From: Pseudomonadales bacterium
GTDB lineage: Bacteria; Pseudomonadota; Gammaproteobacteria; Pseudomonadales; JAHEIH01
DNA: 6,609 nt
Direction: 5' to 3'
Assembly (NCBI GenBank): GCA_023255355.1
Contig: JALRIU010000004.1
Location: 1-6,609 of the forward strand
Under the pieces are notes generated by a model. That model ran no database searches, had not been told where the DNA came from, and was given only the letters and a program-made list of their open reading frames with translations. Shown here piece by piece: positions 1 to 6,486 of the stretch (position 1 is the first letter of the stretch; each line of letters starts with the position of its first letter). Made by a program: the position numbers and the translations under genes.

Positions 1-126
1 AATAGCTCAGGCCCGAGTGGGCGCAATCGCGATTATGTTTATCAACTAGCTGATGCATTAAGAGCAAACGATGAGGTAGACGAGCATGTTTTTGCTATAG
101 AGCGGCAGCTTTTAAATATGGAATAA
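1..126 (+). CDS. C-terminal end of a probable gamma-glutamylcyclotransferase (ChaC-like) family protein, partial
   Basis: The frame is open from the left edge to a TAA and encodes the last 41 residues; the start lies outside the window. The peptide contains 'SGPSGRNRDYVYQLADAL' followed by 'DEHVFAIERQL'. This resembles the C-terminal end of the ChaC/gamma-glutamylcyclotransferase family, where an SGxNxxYv motif precedes a helix and an acidic D-x-H-V segment. Members of that family cleave gamma-glutamyl peptides such as glutathione to 5-oxoproline in the cytoplasm. The catalytic glutamate and N-terminal fold are not in view, so activity cannot be judged. The gene is separated from the following operon by about 90 bp that holds its own promoter candidate, and no terminator hairpin is seen after its stop. 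The family call rests on recalled motif similarity over a short tail and is moderate at best. Confidence 0.55.
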   Translation, partial: NSSGPSGRNRDYVYQLADALRANDEVDEHVFAIERQLLNME

Positions 127-154
127 ACTGACAAACCCTCCCTTGCCAAGTAGC

Positions 155-165
155 CGTTGTCAACG
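155..165. repeat. Short palindrome CGTTG-T-CAACG over the -35 element, possible operator
   Basis: A perfect inverted repeat with 5-bp arms and a single central base overlaps the -35 hexamer of the operon's promoter candidate. This is where a repressor site would be expected. No regulator gene is present in the window, and 5-bp arms can occur by chance. It is a candidate by position only. Confidence 0.25.
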
Positions 166-184
166 CTAGAGTAAGTTCTTTAAT
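157..184 (+). promoter_or_regulatory. Candidate sigma70 promoter for the MFS/SnoaL-like/SDR operon
   Basis: A -35-like TTGTCA (157-162, 5 of 6 to consensus) is followed after 16 bp by a -10-like TTTAAT (179-184, 5 of 6). A start site near 190-192 would leave a leader of about 25 nt before the ATG at 216, with an AAAGGA ribosome-binding site at 203-208. This is the best promoter-like pair in the 89-bp gap between the ChaC-like gene and the permease. An 11-bp palindrome (155-165) covers the -35 element. The prediction is by eye only. Confidence 0.45.
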
Positions 185-215
185 TCATTGAACAATAACA
201 ACAAAGGATTTAATA

Positions 216-1433
216 ATGGCTACGTCTCGTGCCTATCAGATAGGTGTGCTTGTCCTACTAACTCTTGTAAACGGTATTGTTGCGTTTGATCGACTTACTG
301 TGGCTTATCTGTCGCCCTATATAGTCACAGACATGGGGTTAAGTAATGCTCAATTAGGATTGCTGGCGGGCGCCCTTTCTGGTGCTATCGCATTATCTAG
401 TTTTTTCGGCGGGCGTCTCGCTGATCGAACTGGCAGGCGCAAACTTATATTGATTATATGCACGCTATTATTCTCGGTAGGATCGGGTGCAGGTGGTTTG
501 GCCATGACCTTTACCGTTTTATTTGCAGCGCGTTTTGCCTTAGGTATTGCCGAGGGTCCTATGGTGCCGGTCAGTCAAATCGTTATTGCCGATACTGTTG
601 TGCCTGAGCGCCGCGGTGTAAGTATGGGATTTATGCAAATGGTCGGTGCTTTTGGTATCGCAGGCTTCATTGGACCTATTGTGGCGACCCAGTTGGCTGA
701 TAGTTATGGCTGGCGTATGACGTTGTTTTTCTCCATAGCTCCAGGTTTGATTTTGATGGTATTGCTCATGCTTTTCTTAAAACCAGATGCGCATGTACCA
801 GCAGATGAGTCTCAGAATGAGCGGCAAAGCAGTGTGTTTGAAGCGCTCGGTAGTTTACTAAAAGTAAGCAATATTCGCGTGTCATTGGCGGTAGCGGCAA
901 TGATTACTGCATGGTTAGTTCTGCAAAATACCTTTTTAGCGGTATACCTGACGCAAGACATGGCGTTGTCTGCGACCACAGCAGGTCAGGTGATCTCCAT
1001 GGGGGGAGTGGCAGGAATCATTGGTGGTATCGGCTTGCCATTTTTGTCGGACAAAATTGGTCGCAAGCCTGTAGTGGTTGGGGCGTCATTGGCAGCGGCT
1101 GGATGTCCTTTGGCGTTGCTGTTTTTACCTGCTGATCCTATGTTGTTGGGACTAGCTATTTTGCTAGGATGGTTGCCACTAGGTATTGCGCCTCTTTACT
1201 GTGCCACGATCCCTTCAGAAAGCGTTAGCCCAGCTTTGGCGACCACAGCGATTGGGTTAGCTATGGGTACTGCAGAGTTTTTTGGCGGTGTTGTTGTTCC
1301 ACCTTTGGCCGGTATGATCGCAGATAGTATGGGCCTAGCCTCGGTGTTTTATATTTGCATTGGCTTTGCGCTCTTGGCGGCGATGATTGCAACGCGTTTG
1401 ACTGAAACAGCGCCCTGTAAAAGTAAGGTATAA
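216..1433 (+). CDS. MFS family transporter
   Basis: A 405-residue inner-membrane permease of the major facilitator superfamily, of usual length with about 12 hydrophobic segments. The first helix pair leads to the canonical motif A in the loop between TM2 and TM3 (residues 66-76, GRLADRTGRRK). A degenerate copy at the matching place in the second half (about 275-285, PFLSDKIGRKP) shows the two-fold MFS repeat. The stretch 'RFALGIAEGPMVP' (106-118) and the early 'FDRLTVA' resemble the anion:cation symporter-like MFS branch that carries organic anions. That subfamily is an inference, and the substrate is unknown. A hydrophilic central loop lies at about 190-212. The ATG is supported by AAAGGA seven bases upstream. 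It is the first gene of a three-gene operon: the next gene begins 3 bp after its stop. Import of the substrate handled by the downstream genes, or efflux of a product, is the likely role. Confidence 0.93.
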   Translation: MATSRAYQIGVLVLLTLVNGIVAFDRLTVAYLSPYIVTDMGLSNAQLGLLAGALSGAIALSSFFGGRLADRTGRRKLILIICTLLFSVGSGAGGLAMTFTVLFAARFALGIAEGPMVPVSQIVIADTVVPERRGVSMGFMQMVGAFGIAGFIGPIVATQLADSYGWRMTLFFSIAPGLILMVLLMLFLKPDAHVPADESQNERQSSVFEALGSLLKVSNIRVSLAVAAMITAWLVLQNTFLAVYLTQDMALSATTAGQVISMGGVAGIIGGIGLPFLSDKIGRKPVVVGASLAAAGCPLALLFLPADPMLLGLAILLGWLPLGIAPLYCATIPSESVSPALATTAIGLAMGTAEFFGGVVVPPLAGMIADSMGLASVFYICIGFALLAAMIATRLTETAPCKSKV

Positions 1434-1436
1434 ACT

Positions 1437-2420
1437 ATGCCAGTATCGTATAAAGGTTTTTTAAAAACACTGAAAACTCGGTCGTGTAAGGCTTTCGCGT
1501 ATTCGATTCATAGTATTTTATTTGTATGTATTGGCCTTTCTTCACATGTTATCTCTGCAGATCCATCAGACTGTGATAGGGCTTGTTTGTATCAAATTGC
1601 AGACAGTTATTTTGACGCCATGGTCAACCATGATCAGCAACTCGCGCCTTTGGCTGACCAGGTTAAGTTTTCAGAAAATGGAGTTTTGCTAGATGTTGGT
1701 GATGGACTTTGGAATACCATTAACGCAGTTAGGGGATATGATTTAAAAATAGCCGATGTAAAAAATGGTCAGGTCGCGCGAATTGATGTGGTAGAAGAGC
1801 ACGGCCATCCGGCTATTATTGCGGCAAGATTTCAGGTCAAAAACAAGCAAATAACTGAAATAGAAACTGTGCTGTCTCGTAAAATTGATAATTCACCCTT
1901 TCCTGTCACAGAGGGGTATAACACGCCTCATCCAATTTGGTCGCAAGACATAAAACCTGCCGATCGAATGACAAGAGATAGCTTGGTAAACGTAGCTGAT
2001 GGGTATTTTGAGACGATTCAATTAAACGATGGTACATTGTTTACTCGCTTTGCCGACGATTGTGATCGGGTAGAGAATGGTTTGTTAACCACCAATACGA
2101 CCATACCTAATTACGAAATTGCTGAGATGGGCTGTGCTGAACAGTTTGAGCTTGGACAATATATCTACGATGATCGTTTACGTGACCGGCGTTATCCACT
2201 CATCGATGAAGAAAAAGGGGTGGTGTTAGCTGCGGCATTTATGGATCACAGCGGCAAGGTCTATCATTTTAATTGGACTGATGGCACACCTAAAACGTCG
2301 ATTTTTCACTATCCGCATTCGTTTATATTAATCGAATTGTTCAAAATTGAAGACCAAGCGATTAAGCGTGTCGAAGCTGTTTTTTCGAGCATGCCATACA
2401 ACACCGCATCGGTTTGGTAG
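1437..2420 (+). CDS. Exported protein with two tandem SnoaL/NTF2-like (DUF8021-like) units
   Basis: A 327-residue protein of unknown function. The N-terminus is basic, followed by a hydrophobic core at about 26-38 and a plausible signal-peptidase site after 'VISA' (residue 41), so export to the periplasm is likely. The mature part holds two related units. Unit 1 (46-150) begins 'CDRACLYQIADSYFDAMVNHD' and contains 'FSENG' and 'GDGLWNT'. Unit 2 (178-322) begins 'RDSLVNVADGYFETIQLND' and contains 'RVENG', 'GCAEQFELG', 'RDRRYPLIDEEKG' and the end 'MPYNTASVW'. This matches my recollection of DUF8021/SnoaL-like proteins, cone-shaped alpha+beta folds used for enzymes or ligand binding. Cysteines 46/50 and 209/233 could form disulfides in the periplasm. 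The start lies 3 bp after the permease stop, with a TAAGG Shine-Dalgarno inside the permease's last codons, indicating tight co-expression. No catalytic residue can be assigned. Cell location and fold are fairly secure, the activity is not. Confidence 0.8.
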   Translation: MPVSYKGFLKTLKTRSCKAFAYSIHSILFVCIGLSSHVISADPSDCDRACLYQIADSYFDAMVNHDQQLAPLADQVKFSENGVLLDVGDGLWNTINAVRGYDLKIADVKNGQVARIDVVEEHGHPAIIAARFQVKNKQITEIETVLSRKIDNSPFPVTEGYNTPHPIWSQDIKPADRMTRDSLVNVADGYFETIQLNDGTLFTRFADDCDRVENGLLTTNTTIPNYEIAEMGCAEQFELGQYIYDDRLRDRRYPLIDEEKGVVLAAAFMDHSGKVYHFNWTDGTPKTSIFHYPHSFILIELFKIEDQAIKRVEAVFSSMPYNTASVW

Positions 2421-2439
2421 CCGCACAACACTGTTTTTA

Positions 2440-2456
2440 AAGGAGATAACGTTTTG
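2440..2456 (+). promoter_or_regulatory. Strong Shine-Dalgarno that sets a TTG start for the SDR gene
   Basis: AAGGAG at 2440-2445 lies eight bases before the TTG at 2454-2456. The next in-frame methionine codons come only well inside the Rossmann domain, so this TTG is the best start. The rare start codon may lower the yield of the third gene relative to the two before it. Confidence 0.75.
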
Positions 2457-3422
2457 ACCCAGAAAACCGTGCCCGACACTTTTTTAAATATTGAACCCAT
2501 CGACCTCGTTGCCTGCGGTCTCACAAATGCCGACTTACAAGGCGAAGTAGCAGTTGTTACAGGTGGCGCCAGTAATATCGGACTTGGTTATGCTCGTGCG
2601 ATTGCTGCGGCAGGCGGATCGGTGGTCGTCAGTGATATTAATGCAAAGGCTGGCAAAGAAGCCGAGCGAGTCATTAACCTTGAAAACGGGCGAGATGCTG
2701 CATTTTTTGTGCAATGCGATATCACCAGTGAAGATGATGTCAAAGCACTGGCGAAGGCTGCATTTGATCGGTTCGGCAAGGTGGATATTTTAGTTAATAA
2801 CGCTATGAATATGCGTCTGAACGGAACAATCCTTGAGTCTACGGTAGAAGATTTGGACGCGTCCTACGCAATCTCGGGGCGTGGCGTAATGTTGGCAATC
2901 AAAGAGTTTGTTCCGCCAATGTTAGCCCGAGGCCACGGCACGGTAACCTATAGTACAACCCAATTTCATTATTTGCCCCCCATGTTAGGGCGAAGTATCT
3001 ATACTGCCGGAAAGGCTGCTGCAACGTCATTAGTTATGTCGCTTGCTAACGAGGTAAAAGGCTCAGGCGTTAATGTCTTTTGTATGGTGCCTGCCGGCGT
3101 TGGCCGAATCGATGCTGATCATCAAGCCCCTGTATCTGATGACGGAGGTACGCCGCTTCCCGATTTATCTAATTTTAGTATGCCTGGGTTTAATGGATTA
3201 GTACCACCCGAGGTGAGCGGTGCAGCGATGGTTTATTTGTTGATGAATGCTTCACATTTGCACGGTAGTGGATTCATTCTGCAAGAAGCATTACAGGCAA
3301 TGAAATTTCCGTTTCCGAACCCAAGTACGCTTCCTCCGCCATCGAATGTTCATAAAATGAATGACATGGAGCTCACGTTAGCTTTTTGCAATATGGGGCC
3401 TGGTCCAAGCGCTATTGGTTAA
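2454..3422 (+). CDS. SDR family NAD(P)-dependent oxidoreductase, atypical and extended
   Basis: A 322-residue cytoplasmic short-chain dehydrogenase, longer than the usual ~250. A ~30-residue leader precedes the Rossmann fold. The cofactor motif is TGGASNIG (36-43), with Asn where the second glycine usually lies. Asp61 ends beta-2 (VVVSDIN), which favours NAD(H). 'CDIT' (88-91) and 'NNA' (115-117) are in their expected places. The active-site pair is Y183-x3-K187 (YTAGK). By my manual alignment the catalytic Ser position is Thr (168/169, in YSTTQ) and the helix-4 Asn is Ser141. 'VPAGVG' (212-217) replaces the usual PG motif. After it come a variable lid region (about 218-250) and a proline-rich tail (about 283-298). 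It is the last gene of the operon, 33 bp after the SnoaL-like gene. Its likely role is to oxidise an alcohol or reduce a ketone on the substrate handled by this module. Family membership is secure, the substrate is unknown. Confidence 0.92.
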   Translation: MTQKTVPDTFLNIEPIDLVACGLTNADLQGEVAVVTGGASNIGLGYARAIAAAGGSVVVSDINAKAGKEAERVINLENGRDAAFFVQCDITSEDDVKALAKAAFDRFGKVDILVNNAMNMRLNGTILESTVEDLDASYAISGRGVMLAIKEFVPPMLARGHGTVTYSTTQFHYLPPMLGRSIYTAGKAAATSLVMSLANEVKGSGVNVFCMVPAGVGRIDADHQAPVSDDGGTPLPDLSNFSMPGFNGLVPPEVSGAAMVYLLMNASHLHGSGFILQEALQAMKFPFPNPSTLPPPSNVHKMNDMELTLAFCNMGPGPSAIG

Positions 3423-3434
3423 TCTAAGGATTAA

Positions 3435-3812
3435 TTAAATACCAATAATAAGACTTTGATCTGAAGGCTCCGAATGAGTACCCTGACCTTCGAGTGGAAT
3501 TTTGACTGTGAACGTCGTGCCTTTGCCAGCTTTTGATTCAACGTCAATAGTGCCATTCATAAGTTTGACTAATTGTTTTGTAATGGCCATACCTAAACCA
3601 GTGCCACCATATTTTTTGGTGGTTGATGAGTCAGCTTGAGTAAATCTATCATATAAGTGGCTTAGAGCGGTTTCATCAATACCAATACGAGTATTGCTAA
3701 AAATTATGACCAAATGGTTGCTGCTAGATTTTATCGAGTTAAATGCTGTTAAAAATTCAGCATAGTTTGAAAATTTTGTTACACAATGGGCACATATATT
3801 GAAGTGTATTAG
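3435..3812 (-). pseudogene. Decayed C-terminal fragment of a histidine kinase (HATPase domain)
   Basis: The minus strand encodes the end of a histidine-kinase ATPase domain. The best part is 'DRFTQADSS...GGTGLGMAITKQLVKLMNGTI...GTTFTVKIPL', with an intact G2 box (GTGLGMAI) and F-box region. Reading back through the frame, the G1 box is 'NTRIG' instead of DTGIG. Further upstream, 'NICAHCVTKFS' (about 3768-3800) aligns with the N-box pattern NxxxNAxKFT, with the Mg/ATP-binding Asn replaced by His. An in-frame stop (3813-3815) lies just beyond, and no HisKA, sensor or membrane part follows. A TTG at 3711 could open a 92-residue ORF, but that product would lack both phosphotransfer and a competent nucleotide site. 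The other end stops at 'SLIIGI', where a receiver domain might have begun, 12 bp from the SDR stop. Over about 53 residues it is roughly half identical to the intact kinase at 4600-6486, so it is a paralogue and not a recent copy. A remnant is the best reading. Confidence 0.75.
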
Positions 3813-3890
3813 TTAGGACTGTATTGAACGGTGCAGCGAGATCTCTTGCTTCAAATTAGAATATCTGCCTACAGAATTTATAGAGAAAAT

Positions 3891-4595
3891 ATGACCGCAC
3901 TTCGTTTTTATCGATTTAACCGAACCCTACATAAGTGGATGGGGTTAGTCCTAGTCATCCAACTTATTTTTTGGATTGGTGGTGGTACTATTATGGCCTC
4001 GTTAGATATTGATGCCGTCCATGGTGATCACTTGCATCACCCTCAACGGCTAGCGTTACCTAATGATCGTTATCAATATCCCATACAAAATATTATTGGT
4101 CTGCAAGTCGTTGATCAGGTGCAATTTATTAGCGTTAATCAAGAGCCGGTTTATAAAATAAAAATAGACCAATATAGATATTATTCGGCTATAGATGGAA
4201 GGGAGTTATCGCTATTAAACGATGAACAGGTTTCTATAATTGCTAAATCACTCTATACCGGAAGTGCAGGCATCATTGGCCAACAACTCTTGGCTGAGCT
4301 ACCTATGGAGGCAAGACCATTAAAAGCTCCGATGTGGCGCATTAATTTTGCAGATAATATCAATACCAGTTTTTATATTCACCCAGCAAGTGGTGAGCTG
4401 CAGCGGGTAAGAAGCGATATTTGGCGCTTATTTGATTTTGTCTGGATGCTGCATATTATGGATTATGATGAGCGCGATGATTTTAACCATCCGCTATTGG
4501 TGATATTCGCACTATCGGCTCTTATCTTTACATTAACAGGGGCGGTTATGTTGTATCAGATGCTAATCGTAATGAGGCCTCTAAAACGGACTTAA
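3891..4595 (+). CDS. PepSY domain-containing inner-membrane protein
   Basis: A 234-residue protein with the layout of small PepSY/TM proteins. There is a short basic cytoplasmic start, TM1 (about 17-38, after LHKWMG), a periplasmic region with PepSY-like strands (about 70-180), then the 'WMLHIMDYDERDDFNHPLL' signature (185-203) and TM2 (about 201-226). PepSY domains are thought to act in the periplasm, in inhibition of peptidases or in membrane redox/iron contexts. The exact role here is unknown. I chose the ATG at 3891 because family members start close to the LHKW-type motif and AGAG lies just upstream. The frame stays open to a GTG at 3831, which would add 20 residues with a poor ribosome-binding site. 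His-rich positions (HGDHLHH, 44-50) right after TM1 could bind a metal; that is inference. The gene stands alone on its strand, its 5' region abuts the kinase remnant, and it ends 4 bp from the convergent kinase gene. No convincing promoter or terminator was found. Confidence 0.82.
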   Translation: MTALRFYRFNRTLHKWMGLVLVIQLIFWIGGGTIMASLDIDAVHGDHLHHPQRLALPNDRYQYPIQNIIGLQVVDQVQFISVNQEPVYKIKIDQYRYYSAIDGRELSLLNDEQVSIIAKSLYTGSAGIIGQQLLAELPMEARPLKAPMWRINFADNINTSFYIHPASGELQRVRSDIWRLFDFVWMLHIMDYDERDDFNHPLLVIFALSALIFTLTGAVMLYQMLIVMRPLKRT

Positions 4596-4599
4596 TACA

Positions 4600-6486
4600 T
4601 TATGAGTTAGTATCATTTCCTAGTATGGTGCTTTTTTGACTAGATAACGCGTCAATGGCGGCAATGAGTTTGTCAGCGTTAAAGGGTTTGGTAATAACAT
4701 CCACAAATCCCTGAGCAAGGTAGCCTTCAATATCATCTTTGCCTGCATTCCCCGTTAATGCCATGACGGGAATTTGGGGATAAGAGCGTTTAATCTCAAC
4801 CAGAAGTTCTTCCCCAGACATATGAGGCATACCAATATCTGTAATCACGATGTCATAGTTGTGTTGCTGCAATTTTTCTAATGCTTCTTTGCCACTTGAG
4901 GCAGTTTCAACATTGGGGAAGTGATTAGCAATGGCAACCTTGCCCACAATAAGATTCGTGGAGCTATCGTCAACATAAAGAATGCGCAGCGATGCGCTAA
5001 AGGTTGCATGATGTTTCACTTCTTGAGGCTTGTTGGCGGAAAGTGTTCTGGTAGCGACAGGCAGTGTAATAGTGAACTCGCTGCCCATATTGGGCGTGGA
5101 TGACACGCTAATACTTCCGCTCATTAATTCAACCAGTTGCTTAGTAATTGCCAGTCCTAAGCCAGCGCCTTGGAAGCGTTTACTGATGGAATCATCTGCT
5201 TGCAGGAAGCGTTCAAAAATATGATTTTGCAACTCTTCGCTCATACCAATTCCAGTGTCGCGCACCCTAATGATGAGGGCGTGATTAAACTCAACAGAGA
5301 CACTGACATAGCCCTTGTCAGTAAACTTAATGGCGTTGCCTACGACATTATTGAGAATTTGCGACAATCGTAACTTATCGATGTAAATCTCATCTGGTAT
5401 GTCTGAGGTATAGATGACATCAAATTGAATAGACTTTAATTCAGCCACGACGCGTTTCAATTGAAAAACGTTGTCAAAAACCTCTTCGCAGGCGAACCAA
5501 TCTTCTGCTAGATGAAACTTTCCTTCAGTTATGCGTTGTGAGTCTAAAATGGAACCAATAATTTCTGTTAAGGCTTCTGTGGAATGCTTTGCCGCTTCGA
5601 GTAATGATTTTTCAGTCTCATTAGTGCCTTCAACTAACTGCAATGCGCCGTAAATACCATTTAAGGGTGTACGTAGCTCATGAGACATATTAGATAGAAA
5701 TCTATCCTTGGCACGTTTCTCATTTTCAAGATGTTGTTCGTTGTCGGTGATGATTTGCGCCATGGATTGTAGGTTTGTGATAAGCGCATCTGTTTCAGCA
5801 ATGCCTGTCTTTTTCAAATCAAACAGGGTTTGCCTGCTTTGCGCAAAGCGATTTAAGAAGGCAATCACATGTTGAATGGGTTGAGAAATTTTGACATGGG
5901 AAAACAGTAGGAATCCAAAATTGCTCAGCACAATAAAACCCGCAAAGATGGCAGTGAAAAAATGTTCATTGGCAATGGAATTATCGTGCTCAACTTCTAA
6001 CTTAGCCAATTTGTCTTGTTTTAGTGCTACCTGTTTATTGAGAATGTTGCGCATAGAGTCCATAAAAACTTTACCCCTGCCTTCAGAGATAAAGGATGCT
6101 ATGGTTTGTTGTTGTTGTTCGATCAAATCAAACGAGGCTTGGAAGTAAGTGGCGCGTTCTTGAATAGTATTTTTAAGCGTGGCGAATGTCGTGGAGTCGA
6201 AGGAAGGTTCAAGTCGTTCTAAAATCTCAGCCAATTCACCTTGAGCTTGCAAATAGGGCTCAAGAAAAAACTTATCAAGTGTTAGCAAATAACCGCGTTG
6301 CCCTGTCTCTCTGTCTACGAGAAGACGTTGCAGCTTTTCAGTGTGTAATGCTAATTGATAGGTTTGTCGTTCCGCTTTATCCAGTGCTTGTTGTGTGGCA
6401 TGTGATTGCTGCTCAAACACATAAAGCACCACTACCAACATGACGGCGGCAAGAGAGTTGAGTGTAAAAATGGTGCTGAATTTCAT
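4600..6486 (-). CDS. CHASE3-type hybrid sensor histidine kinase with C-terminal receiver domain
   Basis: A complete 628-residue inner-membrane hybrid kinase. Order: TM1 (7-24); periplasmic CHASE3 sensor (about 30-170) with the hallmark 'DRETGQRGYLLT' (58-69); TM2 (about 177-197); a HAMP-like/coiled linker (198-260); HisKA with the phospho-acceptor His269 (SHELRTPLNG); and HATPase with N-box Asn384 (NAIKFT), G1 box D410-TGIG and G2 box GAGLGLAI (440-447). A receiver (about 500-612) follows with acidic pair D506-D507, phospho-acceptor D550 (VITDIGMP), T578 and K600 (ITKPF). All key residues are present, so it should autophosphorylate and pass phosphate to its receiver. There is no HPt domain or output domain, so a separate HPt protein and response regulator elsewhere are expected. 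CHASE3 gives no clue to the ligand. The ATG at 6484-6486 gives a normal membrane N-terminus. Its upstream Shine-Dalgarno region consists of a tandem hexamer repeat, and the nearest AGGA is rather far from the start. Confidence 0.95.
   Translation of the reverse strand: MKFSTIFTLNSLAAVMLVVVLYVFEQQSHATQQALDKAERQTYQLALHTEKLQRLLVDRETGQRGYLLTLDKFFLEPYLQAQGELAEILERLEPSFDSTTFATLKNTIQERATYFQASFDLIEQQQQTIASFISEGRGKVFMDSMRNILNKQVALKQDKLAKLEVEHDNSIANEHFFTAIFAGFIVLSNFGFLLFSHVKISQPIQHVIAFLNRFAQSRQTLFDLKKTGIAETDALITNLQSMAQIITDNEQHLENEKRAKDRFLSNMSHELRTPLNGIYGALQLVEGTNETEKSLLEAAKHSTEALTEIIGSILDSQRITEGKFHLAEDWFACEEVFDNVFQLKRVVAELKSIQFDVIYTSDIPDEIYIDKLRLSQILNNVVGNAIKFTDKGYVSVSVEFNHALIIRVRDTGIGMSEELQNHIFERFLQADDSISKRFQGAGLGLAITKQLVELMSGSISVSSTPNMGSEFTITLPVATRTLSANKPQEVKHHATFSASLRILYVDDSSTNLIVGKVAIANHFPNVETASSGKEALEKLQQHNYDIVITDIGMPHMSGEELLVEIKRSYPQIPVMALTGNAGKDDIEGYLAQGFVDVITKPFNADKLIAAIDALSSQKSTILGNDTNS

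Noticed and set aside
911..1135. A 74-codon plus-strand ORF inside the permease gene
   Set aside because: It lies entirely within the well-supported MFS frame and has no recognisable protein character; it is a shadow.
1518..1529. Lipobox (LFVC, residues 28-31) making the SnoaL-like protein a lipoprotein
   Set aside because: The residue before Cys is Val rather than Gly/Ala/Ser, and a better signal-peptidase I site follows after residue 41.
3423..3440. Intrinsic terminator after the SDR gene
   Set aside because: The stretch is AT-rich but forms no stem of useful length, and there is no stem plus T-tract combination.
3435..3713. Reading this 92-codon minus-strand ORF as a functional small ATP-binding protein
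   Set aside because: It starts only at a TTG, lacks the N-box, has a damaged G1 box, and recognisable kinase-like sequence continues upstream of the putative start. A remnant fits better.
3795..3800. TATATT as a -10 element for the PepSY gene
   Set aside because: Possible -35 partners (TTGAAA at 3767, TTGTTA at 3776) give spacers of 22 and 13 bases, both outside the normal range.
4631..4637. T-run after the PepSY gene as a terminator
   Set aside because: Six consecutive T residues are present, but no GC-rich inverted repeat precedes them; the run is part of the kinase coding sequence.
4921..6443. Several plus-strand ORFs of 60-85 codons opposite the kinase
   Set aside because: All are antisense to a gene with every expected kinase motif intact, and none resembles a known protein.
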